This document shows, piece by piece, positions 1 to 10,489 of a stretch of 64,000 nucleotides of DNA. A model generated the notes under the pieces. It did no database searches. It saw only the letters and a program-made list of their open reading frames with translations, and was not told the DNA's origin. Position numbers and translations under genes: made by a program. Numbering within the stretch: the stretch's first letter is position 1; each line of letters begins with the position of its first letter. The stretch is from Panax quinquefolius (lineage: Eukaryota; Streptophyta; Magnoliopsida; Apiales; Araliaceae): positions 1,391,501 to 1,455,500 of the forward strand of contig CM035164.1 in assembly GCA_020205615.1 (NCBI GenBank), in the 5' to 3' direction.

Positions 1-35
1 AAAGATTTTTTTTTACATGGAATTGGATTCCATAA

Positions 36-67
36 TTAATTAAAATAAAAGAGTTTATTTTAATTAA
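36..67 (+). repeat. Perfect 14-bp hairpin, AGAG loop
   Basis: Arms 36-49 and 54-67 are exact reverse complements, with the 4-base loop AGAG at 50-53. The same structure recurs at 7289-7320 in the second leader copy and belongs to the hairpin array described there. Confidence 0.75.
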
Positions 68-710
68 AGATTTTTATATATATATATATATGAATTGGAT
101 TCCATAATTAATTAAAATAAAGGAGTTTATTTTGATTAAAAATTTTGATTAAAATAAAATAGTTTATTTCATTCAAAATTGGATAAATTAAAATAAAATA
201 GTTTTATTTTGATTTAAATTTGGATTAAAATAAAGGAATTTATTTTGATTCAAAATAGATTTTATACTAACTAAATTTGCCCATTAAATGATATCAATAT
301 ATATATTAAATATTTATTATTCATAAGATGAATGTTATTTATTGATACATATGGTGATGTGTATGATAATAAATGGGATTGATTATGGACTATTGATTAA
401 ATGCGATTGGATTTTATTTTAGTTGGATGCATGAATGTATGAGTTTTATTAAATGGGGTCTCAAGTGCCTTCGCCTTCTCTAATTTTTTCTTAATGTAAA
501 TTCTATCTCCTCCTATGTACTTCCCTCGATTATTTTGATCAAGGTTTCTATTTATTTTAAATAGTTTTGTAATAGGAATAGTTAGAATTAATTTTGAAAA
601 ATTGAGATCAAGGAGCAAGGAGCGCTAGAAGACCCGCTTGTAATGAAGCTTGGGTTTAAATGTAATAGTTATATTTAAATATTATTTCTTGCACCCCTAG
701 GGTTTGACCT

Positions 711-742
711 TTTGGTTCACTTGGTGGCTCTAGTGAACCAAA
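711..742 (+). repeat. Leader hairpin, 11-bp stem (copy 1)
   Basis: Arms TTTGGTTCACT (711-721) and AGTGAACCAAA (732-742) are exact complements around the 10-base loop TGGTGGCTCT. The identical hairpin is at 7963-7994. Unlike most of this leader the stem is not AT-only, so chance pairing is less likely. Confidence 0.75.
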
Positions 743-1027
743 CTAGAATAAAAGTCCATAATCAATCGGGTAGAATATAGTATTCTATATGTGCATGCTT
801 ATACTATATATATTATATATTATGCAAACATGCTTGCGTGTTCATTAATATAACGCGTATTTTATATATATATTAAATGCTGCCGCTAAACAAGATGAGA
901 GACAAATTAATAACAAACCCCTCAATTTTTATATTAAGTCCTAAGCGTTCAAAGATATTTGGAATATCGAGCGTCGCCTTTCTAGCATGATAAAATTAAT
1001 AGAGTATTAAATATTTAATATGAGTTT

Positions 1028-1320
1028 GTTGTGTCACCACAAGGCAAGTATTAAGTATTTAAGATGTTAATTTATCACATTTGATGCTTATAAAGAAAAT
1101 TGAACAATATTGTTTTGTTGTGTCACCACAAGGATGATATTTTTCTTTTGAATATATGGAGTGCTAGGTCGGACTTAACTTGGATAATTTTGATTCGGAT
1201 ATGCCACCACTGATCAAAATAATCTTAGAGGCAAAAGAAAAGGAGTTGCATAGTTGATGTAATTGACAAAAGTTGTCTACCTATTTATTTATATATAGTT
1301 TGTTGTGTCACCACAAGGCT
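1028..1320 (+). repeat. Three dispersed TTGTGTCACCACAA motifs
   Basis: The motif TTTGTTGTGTCACCACAAGG occurs near 1029, 1115 (first base differs) and 1300. Each contains the inverted repeat TTGTG/CACAA around the loop TCAC. Copies at about 8278 and 8366 lie in the second leader. Function unknown. Confidence 0.65.
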
Positions 1321-1518
1321 ATATACATTTGAAATGGGATACTTATTCTCACTAGCAAATCTTTAATTAAATTTTGCCGAACTATATAAGTGAGGTAATA
1401 TAGTTTGAAGAAAATAGTGGGAGATACCAATTTAAAACAAGACCTAAATTATTTTGGTAATTAATAAAAGAATGTATGTTAAAATGTTGTTAATTACAAA
1501 TTCATTTACGAATTTTAC

Positions 1519-2335
1519 AATGTCTAAAATTACTATCATCATGCGAAGCATATTAGATGCTAAATTAACGGGCCAAATTAAACGGATTGGTTAAGGAATT
1601 TGAGAATAGTTCTCATAAGTGAAAAGCTATCTTACATCATAATCGCCTATCCTCGCAATGGTTGCGCATAATGACTCGAGGAAGAGATTGCTACTTTTAG
1701 AAAGTGGCGAGATGATGCACATTGGCTCGATGCATCATGTTCAAGATCTATGTAACGAGCTTGAGCGTCGGCATGAAACTATGGATGCTTCTACTATATT
1801 CCCGCACATCAAGTAGTTGATGGTAAGGAAAGTGGGGCCGATAGATATCGACATATCTAAGGAGCTCTTCCGATCTAGAATAGCCAATGGCACTATAAGA
1901 CAAAAAAAAAGTTCTTAACATTATCAATTTGATTGATCAATTAGACAACGAGTTTTGTCATTGATGGAGAGTTGAGCCAAGATTTGATCTTGCACTCACT
2001 CCCTTTGACTCCTTTCACATTGTTGTGAATTTTTCATATGAACAAGCTAGATATCGACCTCATTGATTTGCTTAACATATTGAAAATGATGAGAGTCACT
2101 TTCAACCAAGAAAGACCATGTCTTCTTGGTAGGGGCCAAAGGATCTTCCGAAAAGAAGAACGATTCAAAGAAGGTATATAGAAAGGCAAAAAAAACAAAG
2201 GATAATAAGAACAAAAGCGATCACGGATAGCAAAAAGGAGTTTGCTTCTCTTGCTATAAGCACGACACTTTGGAAAGAAAGCTGCGAAAGCATCTTGCAG
2301 AGGCTAACCAAAGAAGCTTAGTGAAGTTTGATTCT
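1519..2335 (+). pseudogene. Ty1/copia gag remnant (element A)
   Basis: Capsid/nucleocapsid precursor that would package retrotransposon RNA in the cytoplasm. The start at 1519 (ATGTCTAAAATT) is followed by RSILDAKLTG, the conserved opening of copia gag (usually SILDANKLTGPNF), and by SEKL-like residues after a frameshift. Around 1660-1810 the translation gives MHHVQDLCNELERR, matching the UBN2-type gag core. A degraded zinc knuckle (CFSCYKHDT) lies near 2250. Several stops and frameshifts break the frame, so it is not translatable as one protein. Lineage within copia is not assigned. Confidence 0.7.
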
Positions 2336-2374
2336 AAATGCAATTTTGTTCATGATTTTAATAAATTTTTCTTT

Positions 2375-2750
2375 AAGTCAAGGTTCTACTTGGGTATTGG
2401 ATACCGACTTTGGTTATCATAAATATAGATTTATGAAGGGACCAAGCGTAGTAGAAAGCTAAACAAATATAAGTAGATCTATGTGGGAAAATGAAGCAAA
2501 GGTTCTTTGCATTAGCCATAGAAACTTATAGTTTAGCAATGCATACGAAGCAAATCTATTAAGTCAATAAGTTGTTATTGTATTCCAGTTCTTGTTAAAA
2601 ATATTATTTCTATTTTATTGTTGACAATGAAATCTTTGGTATTATAATTAAGAACAATTGTTGTTCTATTTATAATAATAATGTTTTGTATAGAATCGGA
2701 ATATTACTTAATAAATTTTGTATACTTGATTTACGTAAAAAAATATATTT
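2375..2750 (+). pseudogene. Ty1/copia aspartic protease remnant
   Basis: This part of pol would cleave the Gag-Pol polyprotein. The translation STWVLDTDFGYH near 2382 aligns with the copia protease motif WVLDTGCGSH; the active-site triad reads D-T-D instead of D-T-G, which would inactivate it. Downstream residues resemble the rest of the protease (asparagine-rich strand near 2650-2700), with several stops. It sits in the expected place between gag and integrase. Confidence 0.6.
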
Positions 2751-2969
2751 TGCAAATTGAACAAATTAGTATAAGAAAAGGAGATGTTCATTCAAAGAGT
2801 TGAATGTGTGTATTTCTTTGAAATCTGAAGTGTGAATTATTTGAAAGGTTCAAAGAATTCAAAAGTGAAATAAATTGGCAAAGTATTAAGATTCTTTGAT
2901 TAGAAATCAAGGAATAAATACTTGTGCAATAAGTTTCTAGATCATCTCAAATGGTTTTCTCATAATGGA

Positions 2970-3440
2970 CGCCTCTCGATACATAATAATTGATTGATGT
3001 ATCCGAAAGGAAAAATCGTACCTTGTTGGATACATAGTCTTTGTCCATAATGATTTTATCGACATTCCAAAGATCCCTCTGGTCATGTCCTAGAAATGGT
3101 GCGTATATCTCACGAAAAAATGGTAACCTCAAAATCCGCCCCAAGACTCCATAAAAGTTATGGACGGGGAGGATTTCTAATCTTAAAGTATGTTAAGATA
3201 AGGGTTGTCCAACTTATGTGAAAAGGTTTCAAAGGATAAGCTTGGGACAAAATTTGACATGTATGTGATTTGTGGGACATCCTAAAGTAAGTTTAGGGTA
3301 TATGTTCATAATCCTACTTAGCAAAAGGTGTTTATTGCGAAACACGCGCCTTACTAAGACAAATGTGTTTATCATTGAAGGGCTAGTGGGAGGATAATAG
3401 ATCTTGAAGAGCTCAAGAACCACAAAATACTATAAGTCAA
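2970..3440 (+). pseudogene. Ty1/copia integrase C-terminal remnant
   Basis: This remnant corresponds to the part of integrase after the catalytic core. Residues SERKNRTLLDT near 2999 match the copia block SERRNRTLLDM around the last catalytic glutamate. Farther on, TYVKRFQ, FVGHPK and GYMF match the conserved AYVKRL / FVGYPKETKGYYFY region (3200-3310). The zinc-binding domain and most of the DDE core are absent between about 2880 and 2970, so a large internal deletion is inferred. A DDDD-rich linker at 3535-3600 leads toward RT. Stops interrupt all frames. Confidence 0.65.
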
Positions 3441-3599
3441 ATAAGAGGAACACAGTAGATAGACCTATTGTATTTACAAACCAAATCGTAAATGCGGAAT
3501 AATACCTGAAGATACCTAGGAGGTATGGATTCATCATGGATGATGATGATGAGGTGCGCATCATAGAAGATGATGATCGAGTTACATTCGATGAGGTAA

Positions 3600-4515
3600 G
3601 ACTTAAAGTGTGTACAAAAGGGTCGATGGGGGCGTCGTGACATTCCTAATATTATATGTTGATATACTACGGATAAGGAATGACATACTAATGCTACAAT
3701 CAAGAATGATAAAGTTGTCTAAACATTCCTCCATGAATGGTTTGGGGACGAGTATCTTAATTGGGGATAAAATCTATATAGATAGATACAAGAGGATGCT
3801 CGACTTAACCCAAGGAACGTATATTCATTTGATGCTAAAGTTGTTTAGCATGGCAAACTCAAGAGATGTCTCACGTCGATGAGCTATGGAGTGTATCTCT
3901 CTTAATAGTCCCCACAGACTCACGAAAAGAGAGAGGTCGCATGAGTGTGAATCATGTATGCAATGAAATGTACGAGACACGATGTTGATCGATCATATTA
4001 TGGAGAAGTTCACTATGAGTCGGTGAAAAATATCTTAAAGTGCTTAACCCAAGCACTAAGGATGTGATCATATTCATGGTGGGTCTAAATTAAAACTAGA
4101 GGGCTTAACGCACTCAAGTTTTTCAGACGGACCAAGATTTACGAAAAAATCCACTTTAAGGTAAAGGCTACCTTGAATAAAGGTGCGATGAATTGGAAAG
4201 GTTCCAAATGTTGAAAGAGTTCTTGGTTTAGTGATAAAGACAAAGTATATAGCTATAAATGAAGGCTGAACTTGATTGTTTGGATTAAAAAGTTCATTAC
4301 GTAACTAGGAATAGTTCCTAAATCTCATCTTTGATCTAAACATGTGTTGTGGCACTTTCATTGATTATTAGATTCATTGAAGATGGGAAATCACTATAGA
4401 GATAGTGGACTCTCATGAACAACATTACATATCCATTAACTAAAGCTTATCCAATGAAAGGGATAATCGTCACTTAGAGAAGAAGAGTATAAGATACCAT
4501 GACGATTGGCTTTAG
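3600..4515 (+). pseudogene. Ty1/copia reverse transcriptase-RNase H remnant
   Basis: This would copy the element's RNA into DNA and degrade the template. The 90-residue frame at 3610-3882 contains VDGGVVTFLILYVD and a block resembling SKNFSMKDLGEAS, both typical of copia RT. The catalytic YVDD reads Y-V-D-I (from 3655): one aspartate codon is missing. The N-terminal RT fingers are missing, implying a deletion before 3607. RNase H pieces follow: VKNILKCL near 4024, GSKLKLEG near 4083, a HLIREI-like region near 4385, and LTKALSMKG near 4440 with the C-terminal DDWL just before the polypurine tract. Confidence 0.75.
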
Positions 4516-4520
4516 TGCAG

Positions 4521-4529
4521 AGTGGGAGA
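4521..4529 (+). other. Copia polypurine tract
   Basis: AGTGGGAGA directly precedes the LTR. Copia families often show GTGGGAGATTGTTGG at this junction. It would prime plus-strand synthesis. Confidence 0.65.
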
Positions 4530-4530
4530 T

Positions 4531-6405
4531 TGAAAGTAGTATGCACACAAAGCCAATCATGTTTGATGATAAAGCATATACTTTGTAACAATCTTATTCA
4601 TTTATTAATAAAAAGTATTAATTTATTAAAGGCTTTTAATTATCTACATGATCTTTGTTTTATAATATGTGATAAACCCATAGTTTTAAGCAATGCTTTT
4701 AGAATAATGATGATGATCATTTTAATGAGATCTAAATTCTTAGAAAGCTTAAAACTAAAATAGTTCCCAATCATTGGATTACTAAATTGTGGATTAGTGA
4801 ATCCGGATAGATTGGTACATACGTTGTTTTCTTTCGTTGGATGAGGATGATTGATCTCATTATCATTTGTGTGGAGACACTAAAGCAAGTATGTAGGTGC
4901 TTATTAGAGAATAAGTTCATTTGAGCGTTGGCTCATTAAGGAATACCTAATGGAGTTTTATTTGCTGTCGATAGGAATTCTGTAGTGATAGTAGTCAAGT
5001 AATCCTTGGACTTGAGATCATCATAGTATCTTATGTATGATGAGTTATACTTTGACTTATTCCTTAAGACCCTTAGGGTATATCAAAGGCATGCTTGGGT
5101 ATAATAAGTTGTACATGGAGATAATGTATGATCGATAAAGAATCTACCACTTCAATAAAAGAGAGAAATGTCCTATGTGATTCGATAAATGACAACCTAG
5201 TAGTCCTTGGCGAAGGCGAGAATGAAATTAGAAAGGAGTTTCTAATTTGCATTATTTGAGTTGTGCATTTAAGGATCGAAATACATATAATTAAATAAAA
5301 TAAGACTTGACGATAATTCCATGTCTTATATTTAATTGGGACATTGTATGGTGGAAGGATTGAATTGTACTGATAACTATTTACTCAAAGGTTCTTTAAT
5401 GATTAATGTTGAAATCTATATTATCTGGAAAGTCGTTGATCATTAGGGAGGCTTATCCCTATTGTAGAATAAATATTATTTATTTAAATAAATTAATTGA
5501 TTAATTTATTTATTTAAATAAGATTAGAATTATTCTAATTGATTTATTCACAACCTAGGTTTAATATGGAGAACCTAAAGGGTCACACCATAAAAGGAAG
5601 AATAATTATTTAAGAAGTTAATGGCATAATCGTAATAATATGTTAAGTATATTTAATTTAATCTATGGTGATAGAATAAATTAAATAGCTTAATATTATT
5701 ATTTAATATTTTAGAAATATTAAATATAAATTAATAAGAGGAGTCTTATTAATATTATTACAATTATTATTATTTTAATTTCTAAAAGAGTTTAGGAATT
5801 AATTTAATATAAGTACTCTCATTTATTCCTAATTGGATTAGGAAGGAAAATTAGTTAAAGGAGTTTAATTAATTATCCCTAATAAGATTAGGGAGCTTAA
5901 TTAATTAAAATAATTTAATTAATTAAATAAAACTCAATTCCTTAATTGTTAAGATGGGTTGCCCACATTTATAAATAAGAGGAGTCTTATTATGGGTGAG
6001 GGTTGTTGACTTTTACAACATACGACATAATTCCAATTGTTGGGAGAGTACCCCTTTTACTATAGAGATAGAAAACTAGGGTTGAGCCAATACACCATCT
6101 TCTTGAATTCTTTATTTTCCTCAGTGGATCACCTCTCTGAGGCCAAACACATGGGTGGCTAACGTTGATCAAAAGAAGGAACCAAACCCGGTGGATTCAA
6201 GTTGAGCGAAAAAGGATTTGGAGGTGAACTTGTACACGAAGAAGCTCGATCTTCAGGTATGATTTTATTCTTTATCTTTTCGTTTAATTAATAATTATGC
6301 ATAAAGGGTGATCCCGGGTATATGGTTTGTAAATTTTAAACTCGATTTTTACATTTCCGCATTATTTTGCAATTTGATTAGCACATGAATATTACAAACC
6401 TAATG
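4531..6405 (+). mobile_element. Copia LTR shared by two tandem elements
   Basis: The left edge is set by the polypurine tract at 4521-4529 and a TG start at 4531. The right edge is set by a TGGCATCGAGCC primer binding site at 6407, so the LTR is about 1.87 kb. It has a TATA box at 5970-5977 and AT-rich small hairpins, two of them AATAAGA-GGAG-TCTTATT (about 5737 and 5976). It is both the 3' LTR of the gag-pol remnant on its left and the 5' LTR of the leader on its right. The right terminus is damaged: no clear CA precedes the binding site. Confidence 0.7.
5970..5977 (+). promoter_or_regulatory. TATA box of copia LTR
   Basis: TATAAATA in U3, about 430 bases before the LTR end, in a GC-poor LTR. 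It is the likely polymerase II core promoter. Confidence 0.55.
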
Positions 6406-6406
6406 A

Positions 6407-6418
6407 TGGCATCGAGCC
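6407..6418 (+). other. Copia primer binding site
   Basis: TGGCATCGAGCC differs slightly from the standard plant TGGTATCAGAGCC, which pairs with initiator methionine tRNA. It immediately follows the LTR, which identifies the next sequence as leader and the LTR as a 5' LTR of a second element. Confidence 0.65.
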
Positions 6419-6851
6419 AAACCTTTATGCGAATTATTAATTGTTTTAATTTGATATGTATATTGATATGTGTTTAGAACAATTTAATTGGGCATATTTT
6501 TATTGTATAAAATTTAATAAAGAAATCAAAAAAAAAAAAAAAGCATGAATAAACACGGAAAGCAAGTTATCAAGCATAATAAAATGTTAGCTTTTTTTTT
6601 AATGGGCCACATAATTTTGCAAAGCATGTTCCATAAAAAAAAAAAAAAAAAAAAGGCGATACATGGAATTACGGAAATCAAGGAAGTTATATTACATGTG
6701 ATTTGCGGCCAAGTTACAGGATTGCTAGTTACGGTTTTTATATATATATACTATATAGTTTTTTTTATCTGGACAACCTATATATATATATATATATATT
6801 TGATATATATACTGTTATTATATATATATTATTCTCAATTATTTTATAATT

Positions 6852-7501
6852 AAAATAAAATGTTTATTTTAATTTTAAAATAAAAAGTTTATTTTAATAT
6901 TAAAATAAAAGATTTATTTTAATTTTAAAATTAAATTTCATGCTAACTAATTAGAGTTGGAATTGGATTCCATGATAACTAATTGGAGTTGAAATTGGAT
7001 TTTATTTTCCTAAAATAAAGGAGTTTATTTGTGAATAGGAAATAAATCCATCTTTCCTTAAATAAAGGAGTTTGTTTAGATATGAAATAAGATTTTATAT
7101 TATTCAAAATAAAAGAGTTTATTTGTGAATAGGAAAGAGAATCCATGTTTCCTTAAATAAAGGAGTTTATTTAAATATGAAATAAGATTTCATATTATTC
7201 AAAATAAAGGAGTTTATTTGTGAATAGGAAAAAGAATTAGTGTTTTCTTTAATAAAGATTTTTTTTTACATGGAATTGGATTCCATAATTAATTAAAATA
7301 AAAGAGTTTATTTTAATTAAAGATTATATATATATATATATATATATGAATTGGATTCCATAATTAATTAAAATAAAGGAGTTTATTTTGATTAAAAATT
7401 TTGATTAAAATAAAATAGTTTATTTCATTCAAAATTGGATAAATTAAAATAAAATAGTTTTATTTTGATTTAAATTTGGATTAAAATAAAGGAATTTATT
7501 T
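6852..7501 (+). repeat. Array of 13 AT-stem hairpins
   Basis: Thirteen units have arms AAATAAA and TTTATTT. Left arms start at about 6853, 6878, 6903, 7013, 7060, 7107, 7155, 7202, 7296, 7371, 7408, 7447 and 7484. The loop is GGAG in five (7020, 7067, 7162, 7209, 7378), AGAG in two, ATAG in two, GGAA in one, and three bases in the first three. One arm is extended to a perfect 14 bp (7289-7320). One unit has a G-T pair (7060) and one a one-base bulge (7447). The last five also exist in the other leader copy (36 to about 245). Confidence 0.75.
7013..7255 (+). repeat. 94-bp tandem repeat, about 2.5 copies
   Basis: Units start at 7013, 7107 and 7202 (last partial). Each consists of two ~47-base halves that each open with the AAATAAA-loop-TTTATTT hairpin, one followed by GTGAATAGG and the other by a GAAATAAGATTT-type segment. 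Confidence 0.7.
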
Positions 7502-7962
7502 TGATTCAAAATAGATTTTATACTAACTAAATTTGCCCATTAAATGATATCAATATATATATTAAATGTTTATTATTCATAAGATGAATGTTATTTATTG
7601 ATCATATGGTGATGTGTATGATAATAAATGGGATTGATTATGGACTATTGACCAATGCGATTGGATTTTATTTTAGTTGGATGCATGAATGTATGGGTTT
7701 TTATTAAATGGGGTCTGCGTTATAAATATTCTTCTAATTTTTTTCTTAATGTAAATTCTATCTCCTCCTATGTACTTCCCTCGATCACGATCAAGGTTTC
7801 TATTTATTTTAAATAGTTTTGTAATAGGAATAGTTAGAATTAATTTTGAAAAATTGGAGATCAATGAGCAAGGAGCTAGAAGACCTGTTTGTAATGAAGC
7901 CCAGGGTTTAAATGTAATAGTTATATTTAAATATTATTTCTTGCACCCTTAGGGTTTGACCT

Positions 7963-7994
7963 TTTGGTTCACTTGGTGGCTCTAGTGAACCAAA
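7963..7994 (+). repeat. Leader hairpin, 11-bp stem (copy 2)
   Basis: Identical to 711-742: arms 7963-7973 and 7984-7994 around TGGTGGCTCT. It is retained in both copies although the sequence around it has accumulated indels. Confidence 0.75.
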
Positions 7995-8386
7995 CTAGAA
8001 TAAAAGTCCATAATCAATCCGGGTAGAATATAGTATTCTATATATGCATGCTTATACTATATATATTATATATTATGCAAACATGCTTCGCATGTTCATT
8101 AATATATTGACGTATTTTATATATATATAATAAATGCACACTAAAACAAGATGAGACAAATTAATAACAAACCCTCAATTTTTATATTAAGTCTAGCGTT
8201 CAAAGATATTTGGAATATCGAGCGTCGCCTTCTAAAGATGATAAAATTAATAGAGTATTAAATATTTAATATGAGTTTGTTGTGTCACCACAAGGCAAGT
8301 ATTAAGTATTTAAGATGTTAATTTATCACATTTGATGCTTATAAAGAAAATTGAACAATATTATTTTGTTGTGTCACCACAATTAA

Positions 8387-9009
8387 ATTATCACGGGTAA
8401 GTTAATCATAAACTTTTGCAAAGTCTATACCGTGTTAGATACCGGTTCTACTCACTCTTTTATTTCACCTAGTTGTGTTCAATGTTTGAATTTAACTTTG
8501 GAGAAGTTAGACTTTGATTTATCTGTTGAAACTCAGTTGGGAGAAACCTTCGTTACCTCTACTATTTATAAATCTTGTTTGATTCAAATCAACACTTTCA
8601 CGTTACCTGTCGATCTTATCTCTTTGAAAATATTTGCATGGATGTTATTTTTGGAATCGATTGGTTAACTACTCTTCATGCTTTTCGTAAGGTTGTTAGC
8701 TTGCATATTCCTAACTTTTTAAGTAACCAAACCACTAAAGTCAATCACTGTCATATCAAGTCATAAGTAAAGAGCCCCGAGCCTTTCGTTGTTGACTTCC
8801 TTGTGTGGAATGCACCGAAGCCAGACTTTCTGTAGGCGATGTCGTGAATGACGATGACAAGTTGATAGGTATCAATGTGACGTACTATCCAAGTCTTGGA
8901 TGAGAGTCACGGTTTTGAATGACATTTCTATTGTTATTAGATTTCCTGACGTATTTTTGAAAACTTCTTAGCCTACCCTAGAGCGTGAAATCGAATTTTG
9001 TATTGACCC
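8387..9009 (+). pseudogene. Ty3/gypsy protease to RT N-terminus fragment
   Basis: Piece of a gypsy Gag-Pol gene joined to the truncated copia leader. The frame at 8432-8668 reads MLDTGSTHSFISPS, the intact aspartic protease active site, followed by NLTLEKLDFDLSVETQLGET, nearly the sequence of the X elements on the other strand. FPDVFLKTS near 8949 and EREIEFCID near 8980 match the start of gypsy RT. A stretch at about 8770-8930 does not align clearly. Frameshifts and stops are present. No LTR or priming site of its own is seen. Confidence 0.7.
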
Positions 9010-9130
9010 CAGTACAAAACCCATTTCTTAAACCCTCAACTAAAATGAACGTAACATGCGCCAAAGACGTTGGCTCAAGCTGTTGAAAATTTCGATCGTA
9101 CCATTCACATGACATCACATTATCCTGGTT
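9010..9130 (+). pseudogene. Ty3/gypsy RNase H fragment
   Basis: The translation MRQRRWLKLL near 9053 equals the end of gypsy RNase H (NMRQRRWLELLKDYD). It directly follows the first residues of RT, so almost the whole RT and most of RNase H have been deleted at about 9010-9035. It ends at a junction with reversed gag sequence. Confidence 0.6.
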
Positions 9131-9207
9131 GGTGATTAGAGGTATCCCCACGGTCTCATTTACTCCATTGTTAACATTCTTAGCAACCATTCTCAAATAC
9201 TGCCATA
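9131..9207 (-). pseudogene. Ty3/gypsy gag N-terminal fragment
   Basis: Read on the minus strand from about 9207 it begins MAVFEN, followed by NVNNG and NETVG. The X elements begin gag with the same MAVFENV, then NINNGNEASG. A stop follows within the first ten codons in this copy. The fragment is cut after about 25 codons by + oriented RNase H sequence, which marks a rearrangement breakpoint near 9130. Confidence 0.6.
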
Positions 9208-9374
9208 AAATAAGGGTCAATTAAACAAATTAACATATCACGTAATATCCCGATATTATGACTGACCAACAAATAAGCTTAGGTAGGACACACTAAATAA
9301 GGATTTACTCATCTCTCCCTCCTAGTTATATTCCTCGATCTCACTTGGAGACCATATCCCTAAGCTCGATACCA
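9208..9374 (-). other. Gypsy leader with primer binding site (Z)
   Basis: Short leader between gag and LTR, similar to the X leaders. On the minus strand 9360-9374 reads TGGTATCGAGCTTAG, close to the initiator-methionine tRNA site TGGTATCAGAGC. It shows that the adjacent LTR (9377 onward) was a 5' LTR on the minus strand. Confidence 0.7.
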
Positions 9375-10489
9375 AATGTGACAACCCCAAAATAGGTCCA
9401 TTCCATCCAACCCATTCTCGAGTCGCCAAATACATGGTACGTAAAACAACTACAACTTTATTACAACAATTGTCGTGCAAAATACAACAACACATATCTT
9501 TGTGAGTTTGGATACAAATATATACCAACCGTGACTATCATCCCAACCTTGGATAAGACGTCACAATGACACCTTACATAAAGGTATAGTCAAAAAACTG
9601 CTTTTAGAAATTAGAATCTTTGGGAAGTGCTCAAGAAACCTTCGTATACGGGGAGGCCATGCTTCTAGGTTATGATAGATATCATATGGCCATAGAATTA
9701 TCCTTGGTTGGCCCAATAGACCCCAAAAAAAATGAGAAGATTACTATCATATTCTTCCCAATGGTGAGTCTTCTCTTGACATATCATTATCTCCACTGTC
9801 TCTAATTGAGAATTATACTTCAAACAAACACCAAGATTATATAGGTGGTGCTCGTTATATACTACAAAGTGAGTGGATGAGCACAACTCACATCTTATGA
9901 TGACACGAGGTTGTATGTCATTAGACATCTTGTATGATAGTGGCAAAACACCCTTCCAACGTTGGGTTCGCCTCACCCTAGTTGATTCACCAAATATAAC
10001 TACTAAATGATGACCACCGTTCTATTCCCCTCATTCCCCAGCTCGACCCAAATACACTCTTATTACGAAAAGGAATTGTGAAGCAAAAGGGTGAGCACAA
10101 CTAGCTCAGTAAAGAATATTATGACTAAAGATAATTAAATTATCAATAGCCTTCATCAATAATAAATCAGAGATTTAGAACATATGGTAGATGATAAAAA
10201 TTTCAACCAAAGTTGCAGCGGAACGAGCAATCCATTAGAAGAGTCAAATAGACTATAAATTCTATTATCTTCTCCATGTTAAAATCCACCAACAATATTT
10301 TATCTCCGTAACATCAATCAACAATTCTCGGTCCACAATCATATATAATAACTCATAATCATAATTGTAGTTCTAAATTCCTCTTCTCATCCGACGGAGA
10401 TAATTTTCATCACCTATCTTTACCTGAAACATCAAAGATCATGGTTACACCAAATCATATTTCCTGTTCATAATCATACTAATAACTTC

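Larger units (their letters stand above)
1..1518 (+). mobile_element. Ty1/copia element A: untranslated leader (partial)
   Basis: AT-rich leader upstream of the gag remnant that starts at 1519. Positions 1 to about 1130 recur almost unchanged at 7258-8386, where they follow an LTR and a primer binding site, so this is internal leader and not LTR. By alignment with the second copy, about 850 bases of leader and the binding site lie before the window. The leader holds hairpin-forming AT repeats (36-67 and following), an 11-bp perfect hairpin (711-742) and three copies of a TTGTG-TCAC-CACAA motif. No open frame is convincing. Full leader length, about 2.4 kb, is unusually long for a copia element. 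Confidence 0.75.
6419..8386 (+). mobile_element. Ty1/copia element B: leader, truncated at 8386
   Basis: Second copy of the copia leader. From 7258 it matches position 1 onward nearly base for base, including the hairpin at 7963-7994 and two TTGTGTCACCACAA motifs. The match stops inside the last motif at about 8386, where gypsy protease sequence starts. Gag and pol of this element are gone. Poly-A runs (6529-6542, 6634-6653) and AT microsatellites (6740-6800, 7325-7347) are present, with no gene. Confidence 0.75.

Noticed and set aside
1..1130. Repeat 1-1130 / 7258-8386 as a pair of LTRs
   Set aside because: The right copy follows an LTR and a primer binding site (6407), and the left copy runs straight into gag, so both are leader.
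2947..3703. Minus-strand frames opposite the copia integrase and RT
   Set aside because: The + strand of the same interval matches integrase, linker and RT motifs; the minus frames match nothing.
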